Below, piece by piece: positions 31,494-42,169 of a stretch of 43,838 nt of DNA; the first letter of the stretch is position 1; every line of letters begins with the position of its first letter. The stretch comes from Sphingomonas turrisvirgatae (GTDB lineage Bacteria > Pseudomonadota > Alphaproteobacteria > Sphingomonadales > Sphingomonadaceae), in contig NZ_MDDS01000028.1 in the NCBI RefSeq assembly GCF_001721295.1, positions 1-43,838 on the forward strand, read 5' to 3'. The notes below the pieces were generated by a model. The model made no database searches. It saw nothing but the letters and a program-made list of their open reading frames with translations, and was not told where the DNA came from. A program made the position numbers and the translations under genes.

Positions 31494-33740
31494 ATGGCTA
31501 CCGCAGCGAAAATCGGGATCGGAAGCGCGATCAACCGCGTCGACGGGGTTGAGAAAGTCACCGGCACGGCGCGCTACGCCGCCGAGCATCCGGTGGAGAA
31601 CCTGCTGTACGGCTACATCGTCGAGGCCGCGATCGCCAAAGGGCGGATCGTCAGTATCGACGAAGAGGCGGCGCGCGCCGTACCCGGCGTCGTCGAAGTC
31701 ATCACGCACCTGAACCGGCCGCATGTTGCCTGGACCGACCACAGCTACCAAGACGAGCTGAAGATTCCGGGCTCGCCGTTCCGGCCACTCTACGATGACC
31801 GCATCCAGTTCAGCCAGCAGCCGATCGCGCTGGTCATGGCCGAGACGTTCGAGGCAGCGCGCTTCGCCGCCAGCCTGATCGAGGTCGCCTACGAGGCGGA
31901 GGCGCACAACACCGACTTCGAGGTCGCGCTAGGCGAGAAGTATGTGCCGAAGAAGAAGCGCAGCGGCTACATGGCACCGAAAAACCGCGGGGACGCGGCG
32001 CAGGCGTTTGCGGACGCCCCGCTCAAGGTGGCCGGCGACTACCGGCTGGCGCCGGAACACCACAATCCCATGGAGATGTTCGGCTCCACCGTCGAATGGC
32101 ACGGCGACGGCAGCATCACCGTGTGGGATAAGACCCAAGGTTCGCAGGGGGTGCATGCCTACCTTGCCAGCGTCTTCGGCTTTTCGAAAAAGAAGGTACG
32201 CGTGCTCAACCCCTATGTCGGCGGCGCCTTCGGCTCGGGCCTCCGGCCCCAGCATCAGGTGTTCCTGGCGGTCCTTGCGGCCAAGAAGCTGGAGCGCTCG
32301 GTGCGGGTCACGATGACCCGCAATCAGATGTTCAGCCACGCCTACCGCCCGCAGGCGATCCAGAGCATCGCGCTGGGCGCGGAGACGACCGGCAAGCTCA
32401 CCGCGATCCGCAACGAGGCGACCACCTCCACCTCGCGCTACGAGGACAATATGGAGAACGTCGTCACTTGGGGGTTGATGAACTACGACTGCCCGAACGC
32501 CGACGCGGAATACACCGTCGCCCAGATCGATACGGCGACATCGGCGGACATGCGCGCGCCGGGGGCGGCAACCGGCATGACGCTGTTCGAGATCGCGATT
32601 GACGAGATGGCCTATGTCGCCAAGGTCGATCCGCTCGAGTTCCGGCTCGTCAACTACTCGCCCATCGATGCGATGAATGGCACGCCGTACACCAGCAAGG
32701 CACTACGCGAGGCGTTTCGCGAAGGGGCCGAGGCGTTTGGATGGAGCGAGCGCTCGGCCGAGCCTCGCTCGATGCGCGATGGCAAGGAGCTGGTCGGCTG
32801 GGGCTGCGCGACCGGCATGTGGGACGCGCAATTCTCCAAGACGTCTGCAAGTGCGAAGCTCACGGCCAACGGACACCTGGAAGTAGCGTGCGCGACTTCG
32901 GATATCGGCACCGGCAGCTATACGGTCATGACCCTGGTCGCGGCCGACACGCTCGGCCTGCCGCCCGAGCAGATCACCGCCAAGCTGGGCGACTCCGACC
33001 TGCCGACCGCTCCGGTCGAAGGCGGGTCGTGGGGGGCGGCATCGTCCGGCGCGGCGGTGCAGCTCGCATGCCAGGCGGTCGGCAAGAAGCTCCTGAAGGC
33101 GGCCGGCAAGATCGCCGGTGCACCGCTGGGCGACGCTAAGATGGATGACGTGCTGTTTGAGGACGGCTGCATCGTGCTGAAGGACACGCCGACCGTGAGG
33201 GTGCCGTTCGGCGACGCGATGCACGCCGCGGACCTGACGGAGATCGAGGAAGAGGAGACCGCGGCGCCCGGCTTCGGCGACATGTGGAAGGGTCTGCACA
33301 AGTCAAAGAACACCCACAGCGCGATCTTCGCAGAGGTGAAGGTGGACGAGGAACTGGGTGTGGTGCGCGTCACCCGCATCGTCGATGCGGTCGCCGCTGG
33401 CCGCATCATCAACCCGAAAACCGCGCGCAGCCAGATCCTCGGCGGCGTGGTGATGGGCATGGGCATGGCGCTCCACGAAGAGACCTTCCCCGACCACAGG
33501 CTGGGACGCTGGATGAACCACAACTTCGGCGAATACCATGTGCCCGTGCACGCCGACATTCACGATATCGAAGTGATCTTCGTCGATGAACCCGATTCCG
33601 AAGTGACCCCGCTCGGGGTCAAAGGCCTTGGCGAGATCGGCATCGTCGGCACCGCTGCCGCGATTGCTAACGCGATCTATCACGCGACCGGTAAGCGGGT
33701 GCGGTCCCTGCCGATCACGATCGATAAGATCCTAGATTGA
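31494..33740 (+). CDS. paoC: Aldehyde oxidoreductase molybdenum subunit PaoC
   Basis: This 748-residue catalytic subunit oxidises aldehydes to acids with molybdopterin cytosine dinucleotide. The N-terminal a/b hammerhead domain (about 15-130) starts with VDGVEKVTGTARY. Cofactor-binding segments include VGGAFGSG (about 240), MRAPGAATGM and GTGSYTVM. The catalytic Glu is in GLGEIGIVGTAAAI near the C-terminus. It is 12 bases after paoB. No paoD/xdhC-like maturation gene follows; a leftward channel gene comes next, so maturation must be supplied elsewhere. Confidence 0.9.
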   Translation: MATAAKIGIGSAINRVDGVEKVTGTARYAAEHPVENLLYGYIVEAAIAKGRIVSIDEEAARAVPGVVEVITHLNRPHVAWTDHSYQDELKIPGSPFRPLYDDRIQFSQQPIALVMAETFEAARFAASLIEVAYEAEAHNTDFEVALGEKYVPKKKRSGYMAPKNRGDAAQAFADAPLKVAGDYRLAPEHHNPMEMFGSTVEWHGDGSITVWDKTQGSQGVHAYLASVFGFSKKKVRVLNPYVGGAFGSGLRPQHQVFLAVLAAKKLERSVRVTMTRNQMFSHAYRPQAIQSIALGAETTGKLTAIRNEATTSTSRYEDNMENVVTWGLMNYDCPNADAEYTVAQIDTATSADMRAPGAATGMTLFEIAIDEMAYVAKVDPLEFRLVNYSPIDAMNGTPYTSKALREAFREGAEAFGWSERSAEPRSMRDGKELVGWGCATGMWDAQFSKTSASAKLTANGHLEVACATSDIGTGSYTVMTLVAADTLGLPPEQITAKLGDSDLPTAPVEGGSWGAASSGAAVQLACQAVGKKLLKAAGKIAGAPLGDAKMDDVLFEDGCIVLKDTPTVRVPFGDAMHAADLTEIEEEETAAPGFGDMWKGLHKSKNTHSAIFAEVKVDEELGVVRVTRIVDAVAAGRIINPKTARSQILGGVVMGMGMALHEETFPDHRLGRWMNHNFGEYHVPVHADIHDIEVIFVDEPDSEVTPLGVKGLGEIGIVGTAAAIANAIYHATGKRVRSLPITIDKILD

Positions 33741-33783
33741 TTAGCCGATGTGAGCATCCGCCTTGCCGGGTCTATAGCCAGTC

Positions 33784-34431
33784 TCAGCCATTCTCCGGTT
33801 CTTGGCCTGGCTTGTAGCTGGGCTTTGCTGGCGGAACGATATAGCTCAACGTAACGATCCCCGCGACGATCAGTCCAGCACGCCAATTCCAGATTGCCAG
33901 GGCAAAGGCTGCCCAATAGGCTCCGGCGGTGACGGCGAATTTGAGGGTTGTTCGCCTGAGGTAGGCGTCTGTCAGGCGCCGGTCTGGAAGCCCCCTCGCG
34001 GTTGCATACACCCAACGCACGAACCACCACGTCGCCGGCGCCGCTGCCACGCCCAGATAGGCCAAAACGGCGGTCTTGCTTTCCGCGTCACCGCCGAGAT
34101 GCTCGATGAGCGGCCGCGCAGGAAATGGCGTGATGCTGACAGCGGCAAGAAAGCCGATGCTGAGCAGATTGTAGCCATGATCGGTTTTTTGCAGAAGTTT
34201 GCCGGTGAAGTGGCTGGAAGCCCAGTAAAGACCGATCAGGATCACGCTAAGGGCGTAGGCGGCATATTCCGGTGCCAGCTTTAGGTATGCCGCTGCCAAG
34301 TCGCCGTCAGTCGGCTCTGTTGCGTGTAGTTCGGTCACCGGGAGGGTGATGGCAATTGCCAGCACCGCGTCCATGGATGCCTCAAAGCGGTCCGATTTGC
34401 GTTCGGTTGCTTTGAAAGACGATGTCGCCAT
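33784..34431 (-). CDS. TMEM175-family (DUF1211) membrane protein, possible K+ channel
   Basis: This 215-residue inner-membrane protein has about six hydrophobic helices. The first carries RFEASMDAVLAIAITLPV, a variant of the TMEM175 RxxxFSD filter motif in which F-S is replaced by S-M while Asp is kept. Bacterial TMEM175 proteins are potassium-selective leak-type channels; whether this variant conducts is unknown. It ends with a Pro/Lys-rich cytoplasmic tail. Its stop is convergent with paoC, and its start is six bases from the stop of the aldo/keto reductase gene upstream on the same strand. Confidence 0.78.
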   Translation of the reverse strand: MATSSFKATERKSDRFEASMDAVLAIAITLPVTELHATEPTDGDLAAAYLKLAPEYAAYALSVILIGLYWASSHFTGKLLQKTDHGYNLLSIGFLAAVSITPFPARPLIEHLGGDAESKTAVLAYLGVAAAPATWWFVRWVYATARGLPDRRLTDAYLRRTTLKFAVTAGAYWAAFALAIWNWRAGLIVAGIVTLSYIVPPAKPSYKPGQEPENG

Positions 34432-34437
34432 CTGACG

Positions 34438-35268
34438 CTACAGCATTTCGAGTGGGCGACGGCCCGCTGGCCGGGGAAATGCCGCATCGAGTGTCGCAAG
34501 GTCGGCGTCGGAGAGGACGATATCTACGGCAGCGCGGTTCTCCCGCACATGTGCAATCGAACTTGCTTTCGGGATGGCGATAAGGCCATCGTGGCGCAAC
34601 GTCCAGGCAAGTGCGACCTGCGCAGGGGTTCCGCCAACCTGGGCCGCTACTTTGTCGAGGGCGGGATGGCTTGTGAGGCTTCCCTGCTCGACGGGACTAT
34701 ACGCCATCACTGGCACTTTGTGCTGTGCGAGCCACGGCAAGAGGTCCAACTCAGGGCCTCGACGGACGAGATTGTATAGGATCTGATCGGTCACGCAGCC
34801 ATCCCCGCCGGCAGCGACAAGCTCGTCCATATCGTCGGTATCGAGGTTGCTGACACCCCAATGCCGAATCTTTCCTGCCGATTTCAGCGCCTCCATTGCC
34901 TCTATCGTCTCAGCGAGCGGCACCGATCCACGCCAGTGGAGCAGGTAGAGGTCGAGCCGATCGGTGCCGAGCCGCTTCAGGCTCGCCTCGCACGCACCGG
35001 CAAGGCGAGAGCGCGATGCGTTCTGTGGATACGCCTTGCTGACGAGGAATAATTGGTCGCGACGGTCGCCGAGCGCTTCGCAGATCAGCGTTTCCGCCGC
35101 ACCGTCGCCATACATTTCAGCGGTATCGACAAGCGTCATGCCCAACTCGACACCGGCGCGTAGCGCAGCGATCTCATCGGATCGCCGCTCGGCACGTTCG
35201 CCCATCTTCCAGGTGCCTTGACCCATTGAAGGAACCACTTCCCCGCCGAGCAATGTCACGTGTTTCAT
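34438..35268 (-). CDS. Aldo/keto reductase
   Basis: This 276-residue NADPH-dependent reductase has a TIM-barrel fold. Catalytic residues are visible: Asp and Tyr in VDTAEMYGDG (about 47-56), Lys in LVSKAYP, and His in YLLHWRG. The cofactor segment is AIPKASSIAHV near the C-terminus. It should reduce aldehydes or ketones to alcohols. It lies on the same strand as, and 75 bases downstream of, the TetR gene, and upstream of the channel gene. It fits the aldehyde-handling theme of this region. Confidence 0.9.
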   Translation of the reverse strand: MKHVTLLGGEVVPSMGQGTWKMGERAERRSDEIAALRAGVELGMTLVDTAEMYGDGAAETLICEALGDRRDQLFLVSKAYPQNASRSRLAGACEASLKRLGTDRLDLYLLHWRGSVPLAETIEAMEALKSAGKIRHWGVSNLDTDDMDELVAAGGDGCVTDQILYNLVRRGPELDLLPWLAQHKVPVMAYSPVEQGSLTSHPALDKVAAQVGGTPAQVALAWTLRHDGLIAIPKASSIAHVRENRAAVDIVLSDADLATLDAAFPRPAGRRPLEML

Positions 35269-35343
35269 GTGCTTTCGTCCAATGAGATGAGTTCGACTGT
35301 TCGGTCGCGGGAGGCGGATTGGCAGATGACCACCATGTAACGA

Positions 35344-35964
35344 TCATATCGCGGCCGGCCATCGATCGAGTGCCATTTTGGCGATGGAGAGCAGTTCGTT
35401 GATCGTAGCGCCGTCGCGCGCCTGAACGGACATGCCTTCCATGACCGTATTGATGAATTTGCCTAGCACGGCCGGATCGGTGTTGGCCGCAAGCTCGCCC
35501 TGCACGGCGCCGCGTTGCAGACGCTCGATCAGGAGGGTCTCCGCCGCGATACGCTTGTCGCGCAGCAGGCATTCGATGGCGGCGGACGCCGGCGAAACGG
35601 CTACCGCTGCCGAATACATGAAGCAGCCGGCCGGCGTTCCAGGTTCCGAGAATGATGACGCCGCTCGTTCCAGCAGGCCTTTGACGGCCTCGTAGGTGGA
35701 CAACGCCGGATCGTTGATGGGTGCATAGAGGTGGACGCTGAACGTCGCGGCGTAGCGCTCGATTACCGCCGCAAACAGCCCCGCCTTGTTGTCAAACGCT
35801 GCATAGAGACTGGCGGCGGCGACGCCAGTCTCCGCCACCAGATCGGCCATCGATGTCGCCTCGTAGCCGCGCTGCCAGAACAGCCGCACCGCCTTGTCGA
35901 GCGCAGCGTCAGTGTCGAACACACGAGGGCGACCTGCGCGGCGACGGGCTCTCGTCTCTGTCAT
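35344..35964 (-). CDS. TetR-family repressor
   Basis: This 206-residue protein has an N-terminal TetR helix-turn-helix: GRPRVFDTDAALDKAV, LFWQRGYEATSMADLV and GVAAASLYAAFDNKAGLF (about residues 11-60). A C-terminal all-helical ligand domain follows, with single Cys residues that could sense electrophiles (FMYSAA region; inference). It is divergent from the ADH gene at 36061. Two similar half-palindromes lie in the 96-base gap between them, so it probably represses both itself and the ADH, and perhaps the reductase downstream. Confidence 0.88.
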   Translation of the reverse strand: MTETRARRRAGRPRVFDTDAALDKAVRLFWQRGYEATSMADLVAETGVAAASLYAAFDNKAGLFAAVIERYAATFSVHLYAPINDPALSTYEAVKGLLERAASSFSEPGTPAGCFMYSAAVAVSPASAAIECLLRDKRIAAETLLIERLQRGAVQGELAANTDPAVLGKFINTVMEGMSVQARDGATINELLSIAKMALDRWPAAI

Positions 35965-35981
35965 CTCTGGTGCACGATATG

Positions 35982-36044
35982 GAACGATCGATAAATAATA
36001 TCTTGAAACTGGTGGTCCGCTCCCTTACAGAACGATCATTCAAT
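35982..36044. promoter_or_regulatory. Paired putative TetR operators
   Basis: GAACGATCGATAAATAAT (from 35982) and GAACGATCATTCAATAAT (from 36030) are near-identical direct copies 48 bases apart, each with a partly palindromic GAACGATC core. The 48-base spacing is about four and a half turns. They sit in the divergent tetR/ADH promoter region, which is otherwise AT-rich. Confidence 0.6.
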
Positions 36045-36060
36045 AATCAAGGATTTTCCA

Positions 36061-37050
36061 ATGAGCCGCATCGTCCGTATCCACGAATATGGCGACGCCA
36101 GCGTCCTCAGGATTGAAGATGTGGCAGTCCCCGCGCCCGCGGCGGACGAAGTGCAGATCGCGGTGAAGGCAATAGGCATAAACCGCGCCGAGGTGATGTT
36201 CCGCAACCATGCCTACCTTCAGGAAGCCGAGTTCCCGAGCCGCCTTGGCTACGAGGCTGCCGGCACTGTCGTTACGGTCGGCGCGGACGTGACCGGGTTT
36301 GCGGAAGGCGAAGTCGTCAGTGTCATCCCCCCGCTCGATATCGCGCGCTGGGGCACTTATGGCGAGGTCGCCAACGTGCCCGCCCGCCTCGTCGTCAAGC
36401 ATCCGGCGGCGCTGACGTTCGAGGAAGCGGCGGCCGTGTGGATGCAGTATGTCACCGCTTGGGGTGCGCTGGTGGAGCAGGCGAAACTCGGCGAGGGCGA
36501 TTTCGTCATCGTCACTGCTGCCTCCAGCAGCGTCGGCCTTGCTGCCTTCCAGATTGCGCGGATGGTCGGCGCGACGGTAATCGCGACGACGCGTACCGGC
36601 GCCAAGCGCCAGGCCCTGATCGATGCCGGTGCACATCATGTCGTCGCGACCGGGGAAGAGGATCTGGTAGCGAGGGTGATGGAGATAACCGATGGTCAGG
36701 GTGCGCGCGTGGTGCTCGATCCGGTCGGAGGCCCGTCGTTCGAGCCGCTGACCGAGAGCATGGCACGCGGAGGCATCCTGCTCGAATATGGCGCGCTCAG
36801 CGGCGAACCGACGCCGTTCCCGTTGTTCTCCGTGCTGGGCAAGAGCCTCACGCTCAAGGGGTATCTCTACAGCGAGATCGTCTCGGACGATGCCGCCCTC
36901 GATCGCGCCAAGGCGTTCATCGTGGCGGGTCTGGAATCGGGCGCGCTCAAGCCGCGGATCGCGCGCACTTTCCCGCTCGACGCCATCCAGGACGCTCACC
37001 GCTTCCTCGAATCGAACGACCAGATCGGCAAGGTCGTCGTTACGGTCTGA
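36061..37050 (+). CDS. Quinone-oxidoreductase-type zinc-ADH family protein
   Basis: This 329-residue medium-chain dehydrogenase/reductase has an N-terminal GroES-like domain (about 25-130), AIGINRAEVMFRNH and a GYEAAGTVVTVG segment. The Rossmann domain has ASSSVGLAAFQIARMVG (about 160-176). The structural-zinc Cys cluster is absent, so it resembles NADPH quinone oxidoreductases, or enone and aldehyde reductases, more than classical ADH. It is divergent from the TetR gene with the operator pair between, a common arrangement for reactive-carbonyl responses. A GGATTTTCCA leader gives a weak ribosome site. Confidence 0.85.
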   Translation: MSRIVRIHEYGDASVLRIEDVAVPAPAADEVQIAVKAIGINRAEVMFRNHAYLQEAEFPSRLGYEAAGTVVTVGADVTGFAEGEVVSVIPPLDIARWGTYGEVANVPARLVVKHPAALTFEEAAAVWMQYVTAWGALVEQAKLGEGDFVIVTAASSSVGLAAFQIARMVGATVIATTRTGAKRQALIDAGAHHVVATGEEDLVARVMEITDGQGARVVLDPVGGPSFEPLTESMARGGILLEYGALSGEPTPFPLFSVLGKSLTLKGYLYSEIVSDDAALDRAKAFIVAGLESGALKPRIARTFPLDAIQDAHRFLESNDQIGKVVVTV

Positions 37051-37060
37051 CCGGCATACC

Positions 37061-37084
37061 GGGGGAGTGAGCGATCGCTCCCCC
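37061..37084. repeat. Hairpin after the ADH gene
   Basis: GGGGGAG and CTCCCCC pair as a 7-bp GC stem around TGAGCGATCG, ten bases past the ADH stop. No T run follows. It could end or stabilise the ADH mRNA. Confidence 0.45.
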
Positions 37085-37099
37085 ACGAATTTGCGCTGA

Positions 37100-38260
<1,161 letters not shown>

Positions 38261-38265
38261 CCCGC

Positions 38266-38339
38266 CGATCCGAAGCGGCGCGAGGCGCTCGGATCGACAA
38301 CTCGGCCGTCATCATGGCCCGACCCCGGCCATGATGACG
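38266..38339. repeat. Two strong hairpins after frmA
   Basis: The first (38266-38296) is CGATCCGA-GCG against CGC-TCGGATCG with one bulged A. The second (38307-38339) is a perfect 13-bp stem, CGTCATCATGGCC against GGCCATGATGACG, with a seven-base loop. Neither has a T run. They likely mark the 3' end of the frmA transcript. Confidence 0.6.
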
Positions 38340-38608
38340 CGCGCTCTGGCAAATGGGCAACGCGTCGCGATGCGGTAACAAGCGCCGAAGTGCGGTCGTT
38401 ACATGCCGATAGCGGCACGGACCAGGGCCGCCTGGCCCAGGCGCTTACCAGCGGAGTGTGTGTGGCCTTGTCGCGCGACCCAACGGGAAAAATGGTTTTG
38501 TCGGAACCTTTGTCTAATGCTGGAAAAATATTTCAAAGGTGCCGAACATCGGGCCAGCCTGGCCGTTGGATGTATTGAGTCGGAAATGCATTCATCTGTT
38601 ACCCGACT
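38340..38608. other. Upstream region of the UvrA-like gene
   Basis: About 270 bases with locally lower GC around 38500-38560. ACCTTTG/CAAAGGT (38508-38542) is a 7-bp inverted repeat spanning an A/T-rich stretch. A GGAAC lies at 38503, but no matching -10 for a stress sigma factor is seen. It probably holds the promoter of the downstream gene. Confidence 0.3.
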
Positions 38609-41311
38609 GTGATGAACCACAGGCCGCACGGGCGTATAGGGCAGAAAACTGAATTGAAGAGCAAGGATATTCACGCGACGACGCCGGCCACCGATCATGG
38701 GCATACGGGGCCGCCCGCTTGCGTGCAGGTTCGCGGCGCGCGCCAGAATAACCTCAAGAATGTTGACGTCGATGTACCGCGCGACGCCTTCGTGGTGTTC
38801 ACCGGCATATCGGGCTCGGGCAAGTCATCGCTCGCGTTCGGCACCCTTTATGCCGAAGCCCAGCGGCGTTATCTGGAATCGGTTGCGCCCTATGCCCGTC
38901 GCCTGATCGACCAGGCCGGCGTGCCGGAGGTCGATGCGATCGACGGTTTGCCGCCTGCGGTCGCGTTGCAGCAGCAGCGCGGCTCGGCCAACGCGCGATC
39001 CTCGGTCGGCAGCGTGACGACTCTCTCCAGCCTGGTGCGGATGCTCTATTCGCGCGTCGGCGAATATCCGCGCCGTCAACCCATGCTCTATGCGGAGGAT
39101 TTCTCGCCCAACACGGTCGCGGGGGCCTGCCCGACCTGCCACGGTATCGGCCGCATATATGACGCGACCGAAGAGACGATGGTTCCTGACGACAGCCTCA
39201 CCATTCGCGATCGAGCGATCGCCGCCTGGCCGGCCGCCTGGCATGGCCAGAACCTGCGCGATATCCTCGTTTCGCTCGGCTATGACGTCGATACGCCGTG
39301 GCGCGACCTGCGGAAAAAGGATCGCGACTGGATCCTCTTCACTGAAGAGGCGCCGACGGTGCCGGTCTATGCGGGCCTGACGCCCGAACAGACCCGGACG
39401 GCGCTCAAGCGCGGCATGGAGCCGAGCTACCAGGGCACCTTCACCAGCGCGCGCCGCTATGTGCTGGAAACCTTCGCCAACACTAAAAGCGCGCTGATGA
39501 AGAAGCGCGTCTCGCAATATATCATCGGCCGCGATTGCCCGACCTGCGACGGCAAGCGTCTGAAGCGCGAAGCCCTGTCGGTCAAATTCGCCGGCCTCGA
39601 CATTGCCGAGTTCGGCGACCTGACGGTGCTCAAGCTGAAGGACTTGCTGATGCCCGTCGCGAATGGCGCGTATGGGGCGGTCTCCGCCCCCTCAAAGGGT
39701 CATGTTCTGGAAAAAGCGGCCCGCGATGCAGCGGTCGAACAACGGGTTGCGGCGGGCGGCTCTGCGCACAAGAGCGCGCCCGACGTACGCCGCACGCCCA
39801 ATCTCTCCGACGAGAAGCGGATCGCCGCCCAACGCCTTGCCTGCGAATTGATCGAGCGGCTAGAGCCGCTGATCGATCTTGGCCTTGGCTACATTTCGCT
39901 CGACCGCAGCACGCCGACGCTCTCCTCCGGAGAGCTGCAGCGCTTGCGGCTTGCCACGCAATTGTCGTCACAGCTTTTCGGCGTGGTCTATGTGCTTGAC
40001 GAGCCTTCGGCAGGGTTGCACCCGGCAGATGGCGAAGCCTTGCTCACCATCCTCGAGCGTCTCAAGGCGGCGGGCAACTCCCTGTTCGTCGTCGAACATG
40101 ATCTCGACGTGATCCGCCGCGCGGAATGGCTCGTCGATGTCGGGCCAGGAGCCGGGGAAAAGGGCGGTGAAGTCCTCTACAGCGGGCCGATCGAGGGGCT
40201 TGCCGACGTCGAGACTTCGATCACCCGCCGCTACCTGTTCGCAGAGCCGCTCCGCAGTGAGCGCACACCGCGCGATCCCAAGGGATGGCTACGCCTGGAA
40301 GGGATCAGGCGGAACAATCTCCATGGTCTCGACGTCGAGTTTCCCATCGGCTGCTTCACCGCTGTCACCGGCGTTTCGGGATCGGGCAAATCCAGTCTTG
40401 TCAGTCAGGCGCTGCCCGAGCTCGTCACGGAACACCTCGGCGGGTCCCCCGTGGCCGAGGAGGATATCGATCCGCTGCTCGATGTTGCGCAGAACGACAC
40501 TGAAGGGCGCATTGTCGCAGGCATGGAGCATGTTCGCAGGCTGGTGCGGGTCGATCAGAAACCGATCGGCCGCACGCCGCGCTCGAACCTATCCACCTAC
40601 AGCGGCATGTTCGACCATGTGCGACGGCTCTTCGCTGATACGCCGCTCGCCCGCCGGCGGCACTACAGCCCGGGAAGGTTCTCGTTCAACGTCGCGCAAG
40701 GCCGCTGCCCTGTGTGCGAGGGCGAGGGATACGTCATGGTGGAGCTGCTGTTCCTGCCGAGCGTTTTTGCCCCGTGCTCGACCTGTCATGGCTCTCGCTA
40801 CAACCCGCAAACGCTCGAAGTCGAATGGAACGGGCGCAATATCGCCCAGGTGCTCGAACTGACGGTCGACGATGCGTGCGATTTCTTCGCTGGCGAGGCA
40901 TCTGTGATGCGCTCCCTCGACGTGTTGCGGGAGATCGGGCTTGGCTATCTGAGGCTCGGTCAACCGGCGACCGAGCTGTCTGGCGGGGAGGCGCAGCGCA
41001 TCAAGCTGGCGACTGAACTGCAACGCGCTCAACGCGGCAACACGATCTACATCCTCGACGAGCCAACTTCGGGGCTTCACCCCTCCGATGGCGACCGGCT
41101 GATGCAACACCTGCAGGGCCTCGTAGACGCCGGCAATACCGTCGTAGTCGTCGAACATGACATGCGCGCTGTCACACAGGTGGACTGGATCATCGACCTG
41201 GGGCCGGGGGCCGGGGATGATGGGGGCCGTGTCGTTGCCAGCGGCGTCCCTGGCGTCGTTGCGGAAGCGGAAGGCAGTCTCACCGCCCGCTATCTCAAGG
41301 CGGCGCTGTAG
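38609..41311 (+). CDS. UvrA-like ABC ATPase (probably UvrA2 class)
   Basis: This 900-residue protein has two ABC ATPase modules. Walker A motifs are [14 protein letters not shown] (about 65-78) and [11 protein letters not shown]. Signatures are [13 protein letters not shown] and [13 protein letters not shown]. Walker B segments are [12 protein letters not shown] and [12 protein letters not shown]. Zinc-type Cys pairs are in CPTCHG, CPTCDG, CPVCEG and CSTCHG. It is shorter than housekeeping UvrA (about 940-1000), especially in the region where UvrB binds, which suggests the UvrA2 class linked to tolerance of DNA-damaging compounds. The first 35 residues are non-conserved, so an internal start is possible. 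Confidence 0.85.
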   Translation: MMNHRPHGRIGQKTELKSKDIHATTPATDHGHTGPPACVQVRGARQNNLKNVDVDVPRDAFVVFTGISGSGKSSLAFGTLYAEAQRRYLESVAPYARRLIDQAGVPEVDAIDGLPPAVALQQQRGSANARSSVGSVTTLSSLVRMLYSRVGEYPRRQPMLYAEDFSPNTVAGACPTCHGIGRIYDATEETMVPDDSLTIRDRAIAAWPAAWHGQNLRDILVSLGYDVDTPWRDLRKKDRDWILFTEEAPTVPVYAGLTPEQTRTALKRGMEPSYQGTFTSARRYVLETFANTKSALMKKRVSQYIIGRDCPTCDGKRLKREALSVKFAGLDIAEFGDLTVLKLKDLLMPVANGAYGAVSAPSKGHVLEKAARDAAVEQRVAAGGSAHKSAPDVRRTPNLSDEKRIAAQRLACELIERLEPLIDLGLGYISLDRSTPTLSSGELQRLRLATQLSSQLFGVVYVLDEPSAGLHPADGEALLTILERLKAAGNSLFVVEHDLDVIRRAEWLVDVGPGAGEKGGEVLYSGPIEGLADVETSITRRYLFAEPLRSERTPRDPKGWLRLEGIRRNNLHGLDVEFPIGCFTAVTGVSGSGKSSLVSQALPELVTEHLGGSPVAEEDIDPLLDVAQNDTEGRIVAGMEHVRRLVRVDQKPIGRTPRSNLSTYSGMFDHVRRLFADTPLARRRHYSPGRFSFNVAQGRCPVCEGEGYVMVELLFLPSVFAPCSTCHGSRYNPQTLEVEWNGRNIAQVLELTVDDACDFFAGEASVMRSLDVLREIGLGYLRLGQPATELSGGEAQRIKLATELQRAQRGNTIYILDEPTSGLHPSDGDRLMQHLQGLVDAGNTVVVVEHDMRAVTQVDWIIDLGPGAGDDGGRVVASGVPGVVAEAEGSLTARYLKAAL

Positions 41312-41568
41312 GTCGTAAATCTGGCCGAACGCACGTTCGATCAGGTGCATCTCAACCACACGTTGGAATGGGTCGAATCTGGAAGCGAGAGCCGGCGATG
41401 TGTCACCGCGGTTGACGCGGCTTAGGGTTTGAATGCCCGCCAGGTGCGCCGTGTCCGTGTGATACGCGGCGTGGCGGACGGCCAATCGCTGGCCATCCGC
41501 CACGCTTGCTTCGTGCGGACCTTCCCCAGGGAGAGGGCCCTCACATCGTTTCGTCGAAACGCCCTGCC

Positions 41569-42138
41569 TTAATTCCCTGCTGCGGGCGCTGCGCCGACAC
41601 CTTCTGCGATTTCCTCAACGAGTTTGGCACAGAAGGCGGGCAAATCATTGGGATCGCGGCTGGTAACAAGGCCGTTGTCGACCACGACTTCCTCATTGGT
41701 CCATGCACCGCCGGCGTTCTCGATATCGACCTTCAGCGTCGGGTAGGACGTCAAGGTGCGACCCTCAAGCACGCCCGCCTCGATCAATGTCCAGGGTGCG
41801 TGGCATATGGCCGCAACAGGTTTTTTCTGATCAAAGAAAGCCCGGATGAAACCAATTGCCTCGACGCTGCCGCGCAGCTTGTCGGCACCGACAGTCCCTC
41901 CGGGCACAACAAGTCCGTCGAAATCGTCGGCTTTCACCTCGGAAAACGTCTTGTCGATAGTATAGCTGCCGCCCTCGTCAAGATTGCTATTGACCGTGCG
42001 AGCCTTGCCCGGTTCAAAACTGATCACGGTCACTTTGCCACCAGCGTCCTCGACAGCTTGCTTGGGCTTCGAGAATTCTGGTTCTTCCGTCCCGCGGGGT
42101 GCGATCAGAATGGCAACCGACTTGCCTTCCAAAGTCAT
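41569..42138 (-). CDS. PfpI/DJ-1-family protein (class I glutamine amidotransferase-like)
   Basis: This 189-residue protein has the nucleophile elbow AICHAPW (Cys about 111, His next) and a conserved Glu in the N-terminal EPEF segment. The LVVPGG strand and an SRDPNDLPAF C-terminal helix are typical of PfpI-type stress proteins. Relatives act as glyoxalase-III, deglycase or chaperone-like enzymes; the specific activity is uncertain. It follows the Zn-ADH by 31 bases on the same strand, so the two form an operon whose promoter is probably upstream of 43309. Confidence 0.87.
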   Translation of the reverse strand: MTLEGKSVAILIAPRGTEEPEFSKPKQAVEDAGGKVTVISFEPGKARTVNSNLDEGGSYTIDKTFSEVKADDFDGLVVPGGTVGADKLRGSVEAIGFIRAFFDQKKPVAAICHAPWTLIEAGVLEGRTLTSYPTLKVDIENAGGAWTNEEVVVDNGLVTSRDPNDLPAFCAKLVEEIAEGVGAAPAAGN

Positions 42139-42169
42139 AATTTATTTTCTATTCCGTCGAAGACTTAGG

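Noticed and set aside
38503..38530. EcfG promoter before the UvrA-like gene
   Set aside because: GGAAC is present but no CGTT-like element occurs at the required spacing.
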